Numbered from the stretch's first letter, positions 1-7,533 are shown. The stretch: 12,249 bases of DNA from Planctomycetaceae bacterium UBA4732 (GCA_002404095.1 DHJA01000261.1:1-12249), one strand, 5' to 3'. Numbers and translations: made by a program. The notes: generated by a model from the letters alone, not told the origin.

Positions 1-55
1 CTTTGCTGCGCTGTAGTGCTAGGGAACCCTCGCTAACCCTTTCGGAACGTGGAAC

Positions 56-292
56 ATGCCGAGTCTTGAAAAGATAGCGATTGAGTTGTCGAACAAAGAA
101 GCACTCGTTCTATTCGAGTTCTTGCGTAGGTTCGATGATGAACATACCTATCCGTTCGCGGATCAAGCGGAGCAGAGAGTTCTTTGGAATCTAGAGGGGG
201 TGCTCGAAAAGCAATTGGTCGAGATTTTCTCTCCGCTTTACGGTAAAGTGCTGGCGGAAGCAAGAGAGCAGGTTCGCGATCCAGTGGACTGA
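56..292 (+). CDS. Small hypothetical protein, 78 aa
   Basis: I do not recognise this family. The product is a short, mostly helical, charged protein with no signal peptide or membrane segment. Residues 8-25 (ELSNKEALVLFEFLRRFD) and roughly 36-72 look like two amphipathic helices. The region is markedly AT-richer than its neighbours: a hand count over 61-240 gives about 46% GC, while the desulfurase that follows is near 60%. Its codon use is also less biased, which may mean it was acquired separately. The ATG at 56 has only a weak GTGGA upstream. The stop lies 28 nt before the cysteine desulfurase start, so co-transcription is possible but unproven. It reads as a real ORF because its composition suits a soluble helical protein and no competing frame is plausible here. 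Confidence 0.6.
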   Translation: MPSLEKIAIELSNKEALVLFEFLRRFDDEHTYPFADQAEQRVLWNLEGVLEKQLVEIFSPLYGKVLAEAREQVRDPVD

Positions 293-320
293 CAGTGACG
301 ACCTCCAATCGGGTTCGCAT

Positions 321-1484
321 ATGGCCCCCATCTACCTCGACTACAACGCGACCACGCCGCTCGATCCCGCCGTCATCGAATCCATGCTCCCCTATCTCCG
401 CGAACACTACGGCAATCCCTCCAGTACTCATTCGCTCGGCAAAAAGGCCCATGAAGCCGTCGAGCAGGCGCGCCGGCAGGTCGCGGACCTGTTGAACGCC
501 CAGCCCGACGAAATCGTCTTCACCGGCGGCGGCAGCGAAGCCAGCAACCTCGCCTTGAAAGGCGTGGCATTCGCCAAGCTGCGCGGCTTCTTCGGCCGCT
601 GGTCCGGCGGCGCTCACGTTGTCATTAGCGCGGTGGAACACCCCGCCACGACGCAGCCGTGCGAGTTCCTCAAACGGCTGGGCTGCCGCGTCACCGTCGT
701 GCCCGTTGACGGCCGCGGCTGCGTCGATCCCGATGCCGTGCGCCAAGCTATCGCCAAGGGCGCCACGCTTGTCAGTATTATGCACTCGAACAACGAGGTC
801 GGTACGCTTCAGCCCATCAAAGAGATTGCCGCTCTGACACGCGCTAAAGGCGTATTGCTGCATACGGACGCCGCCCAATCCACGGGCAAACTGCCGCTCG
901 ACGTGAGCGATCTCGGCGTCGATCTGCTGACGGTGGCGGGGCACAAGCTGTACGCCCCGAAGGGCGTGGGTGTGCTGTACGTCCGGCGCGGCGTGAAGCT
1001 GGAGTCGCTGATACACGGCGCCGGCCATGAGAACGGCCGACGCGCCGGCACCGAGAACGTGCCGTACCTCGTCGGCCTCGGAACGGCCTGCGAGATCGCG
1101 CGGCGGTCGTTGCCGGCCGCGACGGAGCGCCTTACGCAATGGCGCGACAGATTGTGGGACCGGCTGCGCGCCGGTCTCGGCGACCGTATTAGCCTCAACG
1201 GCCATCCGGAAAGGCGCTTGCCAAACACGCTCAACGTGAATTTCGCCGGCTGCGTCGGATCGGAGCTTTTGGAGAAGACGCCGGAAGTGGCGGCCTCGAC
1301 GGGTTCGGCGTGTCACGAAGGCCGAGTCACGCTGTCGCCGGTATTGGGCGCGATGGGCGTGCCGCCGGCGTTGGGTCGCGGCGCGTTACGGTTGACGGTC
1401 GGCCGATTCACGACGGAAGACGAGATCGACCGCGCCGCCGTTGCCTTGATACGAAGCGCATTGGGGGGTGTAAGTGAGCGTTGA
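321..1484 (+). CDS. Cysteine desulfurase, NifS/IscS type (class V aminotransferase fold)
   Basis: This PLP enzyme takes sulfur from L-cysteine as an enzyme-bound persulfide, giving alanine, and feeds Fe-S cluster or other sulfur-transfer pathways in the cytoplasm. Visible family marks in the 387-residue protein are the N-terminal YLDYNATTPLD (5-15), EHPA with the ring-stacking His at 107, the PLP-pyridine Asp at 183 (HTDAAQ), the Schiff-base Lys at 209 (AGHKLYAPKG), RAGTEN (241-246), and the persulfide-forming Cys at 331 in STGSACHEG. Length is normal for the family. The short loop carrying the Cys fits the NifS/IscS group better than SufS, but no scaffold gene (iscU or nifU) is nearby to settle the subtype. 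The ATG at 321 is the only in-frame start and has no clear Shine-Dalgarno sequence. ispD follows after 24 nt, suggesting a two-gene transcript. Confidence 0.93.
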   Translation: MAPIYLDYNATTPLDPAVIESMLPYLREHYGNPSSTHSLGKKAHEAVEQARRQVADLLNAQPDEIVFTGGGSEASNLALKGVAFAKLRGFFGRWSGGAHVVISAVEHPATTQPCEFLKRLGCRVTVVPVDGRGCVDPDAVRQAIAKGATLVSIMHSNNEVGTLQPIKEIAALTRAKGVLLHTDAAQSTGKLPLDVSDLGVDLLTVAGHKLYAPKGVGVLYVRRGVKLESLIHGAGHENGRRAGTENVPYLVGLGTACEIARRSLPAATERLTQWRDRLWDRLRAGLGDRISLNGHPERRLPNTLNVNFAGCVGSELLEKTPEVAASTGSACHEGRVTLSPVLGAMGVPPALGRGALRLTVGRFTTEDEIDRAAVALIRSALGGVSER

Positions 1485-1508
1485 TCCGGCCGTTCCGAGG
1501 CGATTTTC

Positions 1509-2222
1509 ATGCCGCGTTTTGCCGTCATTCTGCCCGCCGCCGGGCGCTCATCGCGCTTCCAGTCGGCGGAAAAAAAAGTGTTCGCCGACCTCGACGGCCG
1601 GCCGGTCTGGCTGCGCTCGGCCGAGTGGTTTATATCACGGCCCGACGTCTGTCAGTGCATCGTCGTGACGGCCCCCGAAGACCGCGAGGTTTTTCGCCGC
1701 CACCTGGGAAGTGCGATGAGGGATAGCCCCATTCAGCTTGCCAACGGCGGGGCCGAACGCTTCGAGTCGGTCGCCAATGCGCTGGCATTGACGACATCGC
1801 AGGCGGATTTTGTCGCCGTCCACGACGCCGCCCGGCCGTGTCTAACGGCGGCGCTGATCGACGCCGTGTTCGCCCGCGCTGTCGAAACAGGGGCGGCCCT
1901 ACTGGCCGTGCCTGTGGCCGACACGATCAAGCGCGACGACGGCGCCGGGCGCATTCAGGCTACGTTGGCGCGGCAGGGTTTATGGTTGGCTCAGACGCCG
2001 CAGGTGTTCCGCCGCGATTGGCTGATCGACGCCTATGCACGCCGAACCGCCTTCGGCGTGGGCGTCACGGACGATGCACAACTTGTCGAAGCGGCGGGCC
2101 ATGTGGTTCACTTAGTTGCCGGCTCGAGCGCAAATTTGAAAATAACCACGCGCGAGGATTTGGACTTAGCGGAGGCGATATTGCGAGGGCGCCGGGTTAC
2201 GGCAATTCCAAGGCCGACTTGA
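1509..2222 (+). CDS. ispD: 2-C-methyl-D-erythritol 4-phosphate cytidylyltransferase (IspD)
   Basis: IspD couples MEP with CTP to make CDP-methylerythritol, the third step of the non-mevalonate isoprenoid pathway in the cytoplasm. The 237-residue length is typical. Motifs in order are the nucleotide-binding PAAGRSSRF (9-17) with Lys22/23 close behind, HDAARP (105-110), AQTPQVF (161-167), TDDA (187-190) and NLKITTREDLDLAE (209-222) with the substrate-binding Lys at 211. The first loop reads AAGRSSRF rather than the AAGxGxRM of E. coli, a variant I associate with planctomycete IspD proteins. The ATG at 1509 has GAGG at 1497-1500, eight bases upstream. The gene is probably co-transcribed with the cysteine desulfurase and converges on the antitoxin-like gene, with 15 nt between the stops. 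No ispF or other MEP gene is in the window. Confidence 0.95.
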   Translation: MPRFAVILPAAGRSSRFQSAEKKVFADLDGRPVWLRSAEWFISRPDVCQCIVVTAPEDREVFRRHLGSAMRDSPIQLANGGAERFESVANALALTTSQADFVAVHDAARPCLTAALIDAVFARAVETGAALLAVPVADTIKRDDGAGRIQATLARQGLWLAQTPQVFRRDWLIDAYARRTAFGVGVTDDAQLVEAAGHVVHLVAGSSANLKITTREDLDLAEAILRGRRVTAIPRPT

Positions 2223-2237
2223 GGCAGTGTTTCATCT

Positions 2238-2498
2238 TCATCGCTTGTGTTCCTCGTAACGGTCGTAATCAGCCATTTTCGGATCGTCCCAGTCCTCCTT
2301 CATCACCTCGTCAGTCAGTGCGTAGCCGACCGCTGGATCAAAGTCGCCGTCGTCGTATAACAAGGACTTCAGGCGATCATAAACCTCGGCCGGCAACAGG
2401 ATGTATTCCCGCTGGGTGTCTGGGTCCGTCAAGCGCACGGGATTGCGATTGCCCTGGCGCACCTCTCGACGTTCTTCTTCGGTCAGTTCCAGGTTCAC
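2238..2498 (-). CDS. Small antitoxin-like protein, 86 aa, without a visible toxin partner
   Basis: The acidic 86-residue protein starts MNLELTEEERREV, continues with a short beta-type segment (PVRLTDPDTQREYILLPAEVY, about residues 20-40), and has an acidic tail ending in DEVMKEDWDDPKMADYDRYEE. This layout matches short antitoxin-like proteins common in planctomycetes and often found just upstream of a MazF/PemK-type toxin. The function is inferred from this resemblance only. The start is a GTG at 2498 with a perfect AAGGAG six bases upstream (2505-2510); longer in-frame starts lack such a site. An ATG overlaps the stop region, but that frame closes after about 14 codons inside the ispD end, so no toxin follows. 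It could also be a solitary regulator. Confidence 0.75.
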   Translation of the reverse strand: MNLELTEEERREVRQGNRNPVRLTDPDTQREYILLPAEVYDRLKSLLYDDGDFDPAVGYALTDEVMKEDWDDPKMADYDRYEEHKR

Positions 2499-2632
2499 GT
2501 TTGTCTCCTTACACTGGCGCAAGCTCATCGACGAAAATCCGAAGCGTAGTGGGCCTCGTCTATAAGCTATACCAAGTCCACGCCGCTTTGAAGCGCAAAC
2601 CGGCCGCACTCTTCCGATGGAGGTTTCCGATC
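2499..2632. promoter_or_regulatory. Divergent intergenic region with a TATA-rich block
   Basis: These 134 bases separate the antitoxin-like gene (minus) from the DUF4139 gene (plus) and must hold both promoters if each is transcribed separately. The block TATAAGCTATA at 2561-2571 could serve as a -10 element on either strand. No convincing -35 hexamer lies at standard spacing on either side, so the call is weak. The Shine-Dalgarno sequences at both edges are good: AAGGAG at 2505-2510 on the minus strand and GGAGG at 2619-2623 on the plus strand. Confidence 0.3.
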
Positions 2633-4798
2633 ATGAATCGAACCTGGTTTTTGGCGTCGCTGACCGGCGCGGCCGTAATGACCGCCGCCGCGTGCGCCTT
2701 TGTGGCATGGCCGTCGCTGTCGCCGGCCAGCCCGCCTAAGCCGACGGATCACGCCGCGCTCGCCGCGGCGCCTTCGGAATCCTCTGTGCAGCTGCCGATT
2801 GGACAAGTGGTGCTATTCAGCAGCGGCGTCGGCTATTTCCAGCGCGAGGGTGCGGTCGAAGGCGATGCTCGCGTGGACCTGTCGTTTCCTACTCAAGATA
2901 TTAACGACCTCATAAAGAGTATGGTGCTGCGCGATCTTGACGGCGGTCATATCGCCGCCGTGTCTTATGACTCCAACGCGCCGGTCGAGAAGACGTTGCA
3001 GAGTTTCGCGGTCAACCTGTCGTCGAATCCCACATTCGGCCAGGTGTTGAATCAGACGCGCGGGGAGAAGGTCGAGGTCGTGTTGCAACAGGTCAACGCA
3101 ACACAGCCCGGCACGATGACCGGCGCCGTCATGGGCGTCGAGAAACAAAAAGTCGCGGCCGTCGAAGTCGAGCAGTTGAATATGTGGTGCACGGATGGCA
3201 TGAGGAGCGTGAAGCTGGCCGACGTGCAGCGCGTGCGCTTTTTGAATCCTGTCATGGACAATGAAGTGCGTAAGGCGCTCGAAACGCTGACGCTGTCGCA
3301 CGACACGCAGAAGAAAGCGGTTAGCCTGAACTTCGTCGGCGAGGGCAAGCGTCAGGTGCGCGTCGGCTACGTTATCGAGAATCCCATCTGGAAAACGAGC
3401 TATCGTCTCGTGCTCGGTAAAGCCAAGGAAGACAAGCCGTTCTTGCAGGGCTGGGCGGTCGTAGAGAACGCCACCGACGAAGATTGGAAGGACGTGCGCA
3501 TGGCCCTGGTGTCGGGCCGGCCCATTAGCTTCAAGATGGACCTGTATACTCCGCTTTATGTGCCGCGCCCCACGGTTGTGCCGGAGTTGTTCGCATCGCT
3601 GCGGCCTGTAACCTACAACAGCAACCTGAATAGCACCAGAAGTGAAGTCGCGGACGCTACAGCGCCTCCGCCTCCGCCAGGCGTGGTGGCTGGCTCGCAG
3701 GCGGTAGCTGTGCGAGGATTTCGCATAACTGGAGGTGCCAAGGATGGCACGGGTTCGCTCCTCTTCGGTGTGGAAGTGAATTCTGATGAACAGATGAAGC
3801 TAGGAGCCGCCGGCGTTTCGACGATGGCCACGGCGACCAAACTCGGGGATTTCTTCCAATACGCCCTCGACAAGCCGGTGACGCTGCCTCGGCAGAAATC
3901 GGCCTTGTTACCCATCGTCAATAAGGACGTGGAAGGCACGCGCGTCAGCATCTACAACGAGGGCGTGCAGGCTAAGTTCCCGCTGCTGGGTTTGAAGTTC
4001 AAGAACACAAGCGGCTTGCACTTATCCCAAGGACCAATGACGGTCTTTGAAGGGTCCAATTACGCCGGCGACTCGCGCATTCTCGATCTGGAGCCAAACG
4101 AGCAAAGGCTGCTCAGTTACGCCGTGGACCTTGGCACGGAAGTCAACGCGGTCCCGTCCAGCGACAACGGCCGTTTCACCATAATCCGTTACAACCAAGG
4201 TCTTCTTTACACTGCCACGAAGGACGTCGAAACGAAGACATATACCATCGCCAATCGCAACAGTGACGAACGCCTCGTGGTGATCGAACATCCGGTGCGC
4301 AACCAGTTTCATCTGACTAGCGCCGACAAGCCAACGGAGACAGCCAGCGACGTTTACCGTTTCGAGGTCAAGGTTCCCGCCGGTAAGACCAAAGTGCAGA
4401 CCGTCACCGAGGAACACGACGGAGAAGTCCTTTATCACCTGACCGATCTTGATGACGCCGCCATCGTTCGCTTCCAGAGCGCCCCGGTCGCCAGCGCCGC
4501 GATGAAAAAAGGACTGCAACGAGCGCTAGATATGCGCTGGGCAGTGCAGAAGACACAGCGCGAGATCGTCGAGCTACAACGGCAGCTTCAGGCGATCACC
4601 GAAGATCAAGTACGGCTGCGAGCGAATCTGAAGGAGGTGCCGCCGACGGCCGTCGCGTACAAGCGTTACTTGGACAAGTTCGACCAGCAGGAGACGCAGA
4701 TCGAGAAATATCAAGCGGATATTAAGAAGATGCAGGAAACCGAACACCAGCAGCAGAAGGAGTACGTGGACTTCCTCAATAGCTTCTCCGCCAATTAA
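2633..4798 (+). CDS. Exported DUF4139-domain protein with C-terminal coiled coil
   Basis: The 721-residue product starts with a basic MNR, then a hydrophobic stretch (about residues 4-27), then an Ala/Pro-rich spacer. It is probably secreted or membrane-anchored. AAAC at 18-21 is only a poor lipobox. The segment GVGYFQREGAV near 63-73 begins a beta-rich region. DUF4139 signature residues follow at about 243-300: W-K-T-S-Y-R-L in YVIENPIWKTSYRLVL, then VENATDEDWKDVRMALVSGRP. A low-complexity insert with five prolines (about 343-348) and a Gly-rich stretch interrupts the domain. From about 624 to the end the sequence is Gln/Glu/Lys-rich with heptad character, a clear coiled coil. The molecular role of DUF4139 is not known. 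The start is chosen for GGAGG at 2619-2623, nine bases upstream, and for the signal-like N-terminus; the open frame further upstream overlaps other genes and is not coding. Transcription probably ends at the hairpin at 4811-4868. Confidence 0.85.
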   Translation: MNRTWFLASLTGAAVMTAAACAFVAWPSLSPASPPKPTDHAALAAAPSESSVQLPIGQVVLFSSGVGYFQREGAVEGDARVDLSFPTQDINDLIKSMVLRDLDGGHIAAVSYDSNAPVEKTLQSFAVNLSSNPTFGQVLNQTRGEKVEVVLQQVNATQPGTMTGAVMGVEKQKVAAVEVEQLNMWCTDGMRSVKLADVQRVRFLNPVMDNEVRKALETLTLSHDTQKKAVSLNFVGEGKRQVRVGYVIENPIWKTSYRLVLGKAKEDKPFLQGWAVVENATDEDWKDVRMALVSGRPISFKMDLYTPLYVPRPTVVPELFASLRPVTYNSNLNSTRSEVADATAPPPPPGVVAGSQAVAVRGFRITGGAKDGTGSLLFGVEVNSDEQMKLGAAGVSTMATATKLGDFFQYALDKPVTLPRQKSALLPIVNKDVEGTRVSIYNEGVQAKFPLLGLKFKNTSGLHLSQGPMTVFEGSNYAGDSRILDLEPNEQRLLSYAVDLGTEVNAVPSSDNGRFTIIRYNQGLLYTATKDVETKTYTIANRNSDERLVVIEHPVRNQFHLTSADKPTETASDVYRFEVKVPAGKTKVQTVTEEHDGEVLYHLTDLDDAAIVRFQSAPVASAAMKKGLQRALDMRWAVQKTQREIVELQRQLQAITEDQVRLRANLKEVPPTAVAYKRYLDKFDQQETQIEKYQADIKKMQETEHQQQKEYVDFLNSFSAN

Positions 4799-4810
4799 GG
4801 CCAAAATTAC

Positions 4811-4868
4811 CTCGCGCAAAGGCGCAAAGGCGCGAAGAATTTTTTGCGCCTTTGCGCCTTTGCGTGAG
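4811..4868. terminator. 23-bp-stem hairpin of a dispersed repeat, likely terminator
   Basis: The left arm (4811-4833) and right arm (4846-4868) are complementary over 23 positions with one G-T wobble, around a 12-nt AT-rich loop. Each arm is built from two copies of a GCGCAAAG-type unit. The hairpin begins 12 nt after the DUF4139 stop and is followed on the plus strand by a T-rich run (ATCTTTTTCTCTTCC), so it suits rho-independent termination. Arms of this CGCAAAG-unit type recur between genes in many environmental bacterial genomes, so it is probably a dispersed repeat used as a terminator. Confidence 0.75.
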
Positions 4869-4901
4869 ATCTTTTTCTCTTCCTTATAAGCGAGTTCAGC
4901 C

Positions 4902-6164
4902 GTGGGTTATCCGAATCTCGTTCGCCTTCGCCAGCGTTTCGAGAGGCCGCGCGTCGAGGACATGGCCGCAGCCATCGCCTCCACCCTGGAGCGGCTCGAT
5001 CTGAGCCGGCGAATCCGCCCCGGCCAAACCGTCGCTCTCACGGCCGGCAGTCGCGGCATCGCCAATATCCCGCTCGTCCTGCGTGAGACGGCTCTCTTCC
5101 TGAAAAGGCTCGGCGCTCGTCCCTTCCTCGTCCCGGCGATGGGCAGCCACGGCGGCGGCACGGCCGAAGGGCAACGCGGCATTCTCGAAAGCTACGGCAT
5201 CACTGAGGAATACGTCGGCGTCCCTATCCGCGCCTCAATGGGCGTCGTTTCCCTCGGGACCACGCCGGAGGGCTATCCCGTATTGCTGGATCGGTTCGCG
5301 TCCGAGGCCGATCATATCGGCGTCGTCGGCCGCGTTAAGCCGCACACCGGCTTTCATGGGACTATTGAGAGCGGTTTACTCAAGATGATGATGATCGGCC
5401 TCGGCAAGCACGCCGGCGCCCTCGCCTACCATCGCATCCTTCTCGAACGTCCTTTCGATCCGGTCGTGCGCGCGGCCGGCCGGGCGATGTGCGCCCGCGC
5501 CCCCATCGCCTTCGGCCTCGCCCTGGTCGAAAACGCTTATGACGAAACGGCCGTCGTCGAGGCGATCGCCCCGGAAGACATCGAGACGCGCGAGGAGCAA
5601 CTGCTGCTTGAGGCGCGACGGCTGCTGGCCCGTCTGCCCTGGCGCGAGGCCGATCTGCTTATCGTGGACGAGATTGGTAAAAACATTAGCGGATCGGGAA
5701 TGGATACAAACATCGTCGGCCGGAAACGCGCCTTCCGCCGAGATCCTCCGGCGGACCAGCCGGCCATGCGTCTCATTTTCGTGCGCGGCCTCAGCGAACA
5801 TACACACGGCAACGCCACCGGCATCGGCCTGGCCGACTTCACGACCACGGGCCTGGTGAAGGCCATGAACTACCGCGCCACCGTCATGAATTGCTTAACG
5901 GCCGGCTACCCGGACGGTGCTTTCCTGCCGGTTCATTTTGAGACCGACCGCGAAGTGATCGACGCCGCGCTAGCCATCATCGGCACACGGTCGCCAGAAG
6001 AGGCGCGTATCCTGCGCATCCATAACACGCTGGACCTGGAAGAAGTGGAAGCGTCGGAACCGTGTTTCGGGGCGCCGCCGTGGACGGACGTATCACCTAT
6101 CGGAACCGCCCATCCGCTGGAATTTGAGGAGCGAGGAAACTTGCCTCCGATGAGGCCGACGTGA
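4902..6164 (+). CDS. LarA-like protein (lactate racemase family N-terminal domain, DUF2088)
   Basis: The 420-residue protein belongs to the LarA superfamily, whose characterised members are nickel-pincer (NPN cofactor) 2-hydroxyacid racemases or epimerases. Key stretches are VPAMGSHGGGTAEGQ (77-91) and GRVKPHTGFHGTIESG (143-158), which runs into LLKMMMIGLGKH (159-170). These carry the His and Lys positions expected for cofactor and metal contacts. IGKNISGSGMDTNIVGR (258-274) follows. The GTG at 4902 is preferred over the ATG at 4962 because the YPNLVRLRQRF opening matches family N-termini. It has no real Shine-Dalgarno sequence. A TATAAG at 4885-4890 would place a transcript start only a few bases upstream, so near-leaderless translation is possible. 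The substrate is unknown. The cofactor genes larB, larC and larE are not in the window, so nickel dependence is inferred from homology only. The gene converges on the DUF4058 gene with nine bases between them. Confidence 0.88.
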   Translation: MGYPNLVRLRQRFERPRVEDMAAAIASTLERLDLSRRIRPGQTVALTAGSRGIANIPLVLRETALFLKRLGARPFLVPAMGSHGGGTAEGQRGILESYGITEEYVGVPIRASMGVVSLGTTPEGYPVLLDRFASEADHIGVVGRVKPHTGFHGTIESGLLKMMMIGLGKHAGALAYHRILLERPFDPVVRAAGRAMCARAPIAFGLALVENAYDETAVVEAIAPEDIETREEQLLLEARRLLARLPWREADLLIVDEIGKNISGSGMDTNIVGRKRAFRRDPPADQPAMRLIFVRGLSEHTHGNATGIGLADFTTTGLVKAMNYRATVMNCLTAGYPDGAFLPVHFETDREVIDAALAIIGTRSPEEARILRIHNTLDLEEVEASEPCFGAPPWTDVSPIGTAHPLEFEERGNLPPMRPT

Positions 6165-6173
6165 AAAATGTGG

Positions 6174-6854
6174 TCAACGGATGCGCAGAACTTGGCAGGT
6201 TTCCTCGTAAGTGGCTTCAAGTTCGAGCGGGACGGCGAGATTAGAAGCGAGCCAGAGCGGCAAGGTGGGCAAGGGCTGACCCAGCGCGAGCGCCTGGGGC
6301 CACATATCCAGGCGCCAGGCGTCGTTCTCCTTGGTGGTCCGGTAGGCGACGGTGTAAAGATCCTGTCCTTCCGGCCAAGGCGCCGCCTCCGTTTGTTCCA
6401 GCAAGTCCATCAATTCGACGTGGAGGTTGGCGTGACGTTCGGTCACGACGTCCACAACCACCACGGATACGCGCTGTTGAAGATAGGCCGCGCATTTGAT
6501 GACGAAAGCGCGGCGGTTTTCGGGACGATCCTTGTTGCCGGGGCTGACCAACTCAATGGCGGCTACCAACCGACCGCCCCGATCATCGTAAATGCGCGAT
6601 TCAAAGACGTCTTGAGCGGGCAAATCAACACTATATGTTTGGACAGGTCGAGTATTCTCGCTGAGGTTCTCCTCTTCAAAAGTCACCACGTCAGGCTCAA
6701 CACCTAAACCCAGGTACAGTCGTGGTTCCCCGTGATAACGAGCCGGCAGGCGAGTATTGAGGCGACGGATTATCTCCGTGGGCCAACAGCCAAGAAAACT
6801 TGACCACTCGAACCTGTCCCCCAGCAAGCCGTGAAAGTGATCGCGAAGAGGCAT
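6174..6854 (-). CDS. DUF4058 family protein, 226 aa
   Basis: The protein opens MPLRDHFHGLL and has RYHGEPRLYLGLGVEPDVVTFEE (about 39-61), both typical of the planctomycete branch of DUF4058. The centre, VAAIELVSPGNKDRPENRRAF (about 97-117), holds D55, E101 and K108. Their spacing (acidic, then E-x6-K on a beta strand) recalls PD-(D/E)XK-type folds, but no nuclease activity is shown and I do not claim one. There is no signal peptide. Longer in-frame starts exist up to 7049, but the ATG at 6854 has AGGAG seven to eight bases upstream, matches the family N-terminus, and avoids running into the mobile element. DUF4058 genes are often multicopy in cyanobacteria and planctomycetes, and their cellular role is unknown. 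Confidence 0.85.
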   Translation of the reverse strand: MPLRDHFHGLLGDRFEWSSFLGCWPTEIIRRLNTRLPARYHGEPRLYLGLGVEPDVVTFEEENLSENTRPVQTYSVDLPAQDVFESRIYDDRGGRLVAAIELVSPGNKDRPENRRAFVIKCAAYLQQRVSVVVVDVVTERHANLHVELMDLLEQTEAAPWPEGQDLYTVAYRTTKENDAWRLDMWPQALALGQPLPTLPLWLASNLAVPLELEATYEETCQVLRIR

Positions 6855-6886
6855 GGGTAGACTCCTGAAAGAATAGCTGTCCCGTG

Positions 6887-6915
6887 AGTATACCTGAACC
6901 GAGCTGCTCCTGTGA
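6887..6915 (-). promoter_or_regulatory. Candidate promoter of the DUF4058 gene
   Basis: On the minus strand a good -10 element, TATACT, lies at 6887-6892. A weak -35 (TCACAG, 6910-6915) sits 17 bases upstream. This would give a leader of about 25 nt before the ATG at 6854. The -10 match is convincing and the -35 is not. It lies outside the inserted element, so the insertion left it intact. Confidence 0.4.
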
Positions 6916-6947
6916 CAGCCGAAATGCCCAGGCGATCCACCCGCGAC

Positions 6948-6956
6948 GGCTTTTCC
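6948..6956 (+). repeat. Left copy of 9-bp direct repeat (putative target-site duplication)
   Basis: GGCTTTTCC at 6948-6956 recurs in the same orientation at 7859-7867. With the preceding AC the match is 11 bp, but on the right that AC overlaps the inverted repeat. One extra G (6957) separates the left copy from the inverted repeat, so it is not a perfectly flush duplication. Confidence 0.55.
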
Positions 6957-6957
6957 G

Positions 6958-6979
6958 GTAGTGGTACAGTTTGAATTAT
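6958..6979 (+). repeat. Left terminal inverted repeat, 22 bp
   Basis: The sequence starting GTAGTGGTACAGTTTGAATT at 6958 is the exact reverse complement, over 22 bases, of 7837-7858. Inward of it the similarity continues weakly: about 12 of the next 16 aligned positions match after a one-base shift, sharing TAAGCG. The complete terminal repeat may therefore be about 40 bp and imperfect. Confidence 0.85.
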
Positions 6980-7019
6980 TTCCCTGGCGTAAGCGGGCGT
7001 TGGATGGGATGGATGATGC

Positions 7020-7048
7020 TTGACGCTTGGTATATGGTATGCTACACA
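7020..7048 (+). promoter_or_regulatory. Candidate promoter for the DUF6941 gene
   Basis: TTGACG at 7020-7025 is a near-consensus -35. After 17 bases comes TACACA (7043-7048), preceded by TGC, which resembles an extended -10 element. It lies inside the element and 62 bases before the DUF6941 ATG, so the cargo would carry its own promoter. Confidence 0.45.
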
Positions 7049-7110
7049 AGGCCCACGGCAGACGGAGTCGGAACAGAGTAGTGGCGTCATCCCCTCATGA
7101 GGCTACCACG

Positions 7111-7533
7111 ATGGCCGTTGAGCATCAGGCTCCCGACGTTCTGGCGATGGTCCTGGCGGACGCAGTTCTCGGCGACCTTGTGTCCAAGAAACTGTTCATT
7201 CAAGGGACTTACTCCGCCATCTTCGGCCGGGACTTTCCGCTGGTCTGCCCGGCCATCGTGGTCTACGCAGCCATCACCAACGGTCACGGGAAGACGCTGA
7301 TCGAACTGCGCGTCGTGGACGTGGACGCCGAACATGAACCGCTGGGCAAGGCCGGCATCCTGATGGATTTCGCCGATCCCCTCGTAGTAGCGGACGCCGT
7401 TTTCGCCATTTCCCCCGTCGTGTTTCCGGGTCCAGGAGAGTACCGACTTCAGCTTTACATGGGCAATCACCTACTCAGGGAACGACGCTTGCAGGTGATT
7501 CCTGTGCCGATGCCGCCATCCGAACACCCCTAA
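7111..7533 (+). CDS. DUF6941 family protein, 140 aa (cargo of the putative element)
   Basis: The protein has the order I recognise for DUF6941. It starts with PDVLAMVLADAVLGD (8-22), followed by KKLFIQGTYSAIFGRDFP (26-43). A beta strand with VYAAITNGHG (51-60) precedes IELRVVDVDAEHEPLG (64-79). VFAISPVVFPGPGEYRLQLYMG (97-118) leads into LRERRLQVIPV. The fold is probably an all-beta sandwich. The cellular role is unknown. There is no signal peptide or membrane segment. The ATG at 7111 is chosen over an in-frame start at 7027 because GAGG lies at 7099-7102 with eight-base spacing and the family alignment starts near here. It is followed after 15 nt by the 57-codon ORF, probably in the same transcript. 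It lies wholly inside the inverted-repeat-bounded segment. Confidence 0.82.
   Translation: MAVEHQAPDVLAMVLADAVLGDLVSKKLFIQGTYSAIFGRDFPLVCPAIVVYAAITNGHGKTLIELRVVDVDAEHEPLGKAGILMDFADPLVVADAVFAISPVVFPGPGEYRLQLYMGNHLLRERRLQVIPVPMPPSEHP

Noticed and set aside
33..1316. 427-codon open frame on the minus strand
   Set aside because: It lies antisense to the cysteine desulfurase, whose catalytic motifs are all intact. The predicted protein is Arg/Ala/Gly-rich with no recognisable domain, as expected for a shadow frame in GC-rich DNA.
1838..2632. In-frame upstream extension of the DUF4139 gene
   Set aside because: The extension runs through ispD and the antitoxin-like gene, is Arg/Pro/Ser-rich, and would bury the signal-like N-terminus that follows a good Shine-Dalgarno sequence at 2619-2623.
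6168..6707. 179-codon plus-strand frame opposite DUF4058
   Set aside because: It is antisense to a recognised family gene and shows no domain. Its composition is that of a shadow frame.
6855..7049. N-terminal extension of the DUF4058 protein to 7049
   Set aside because: It would start inside the putative mobile element, lacks a ribosome binding site, and does not match the family N-terminus, which begins at MPLRDHF.
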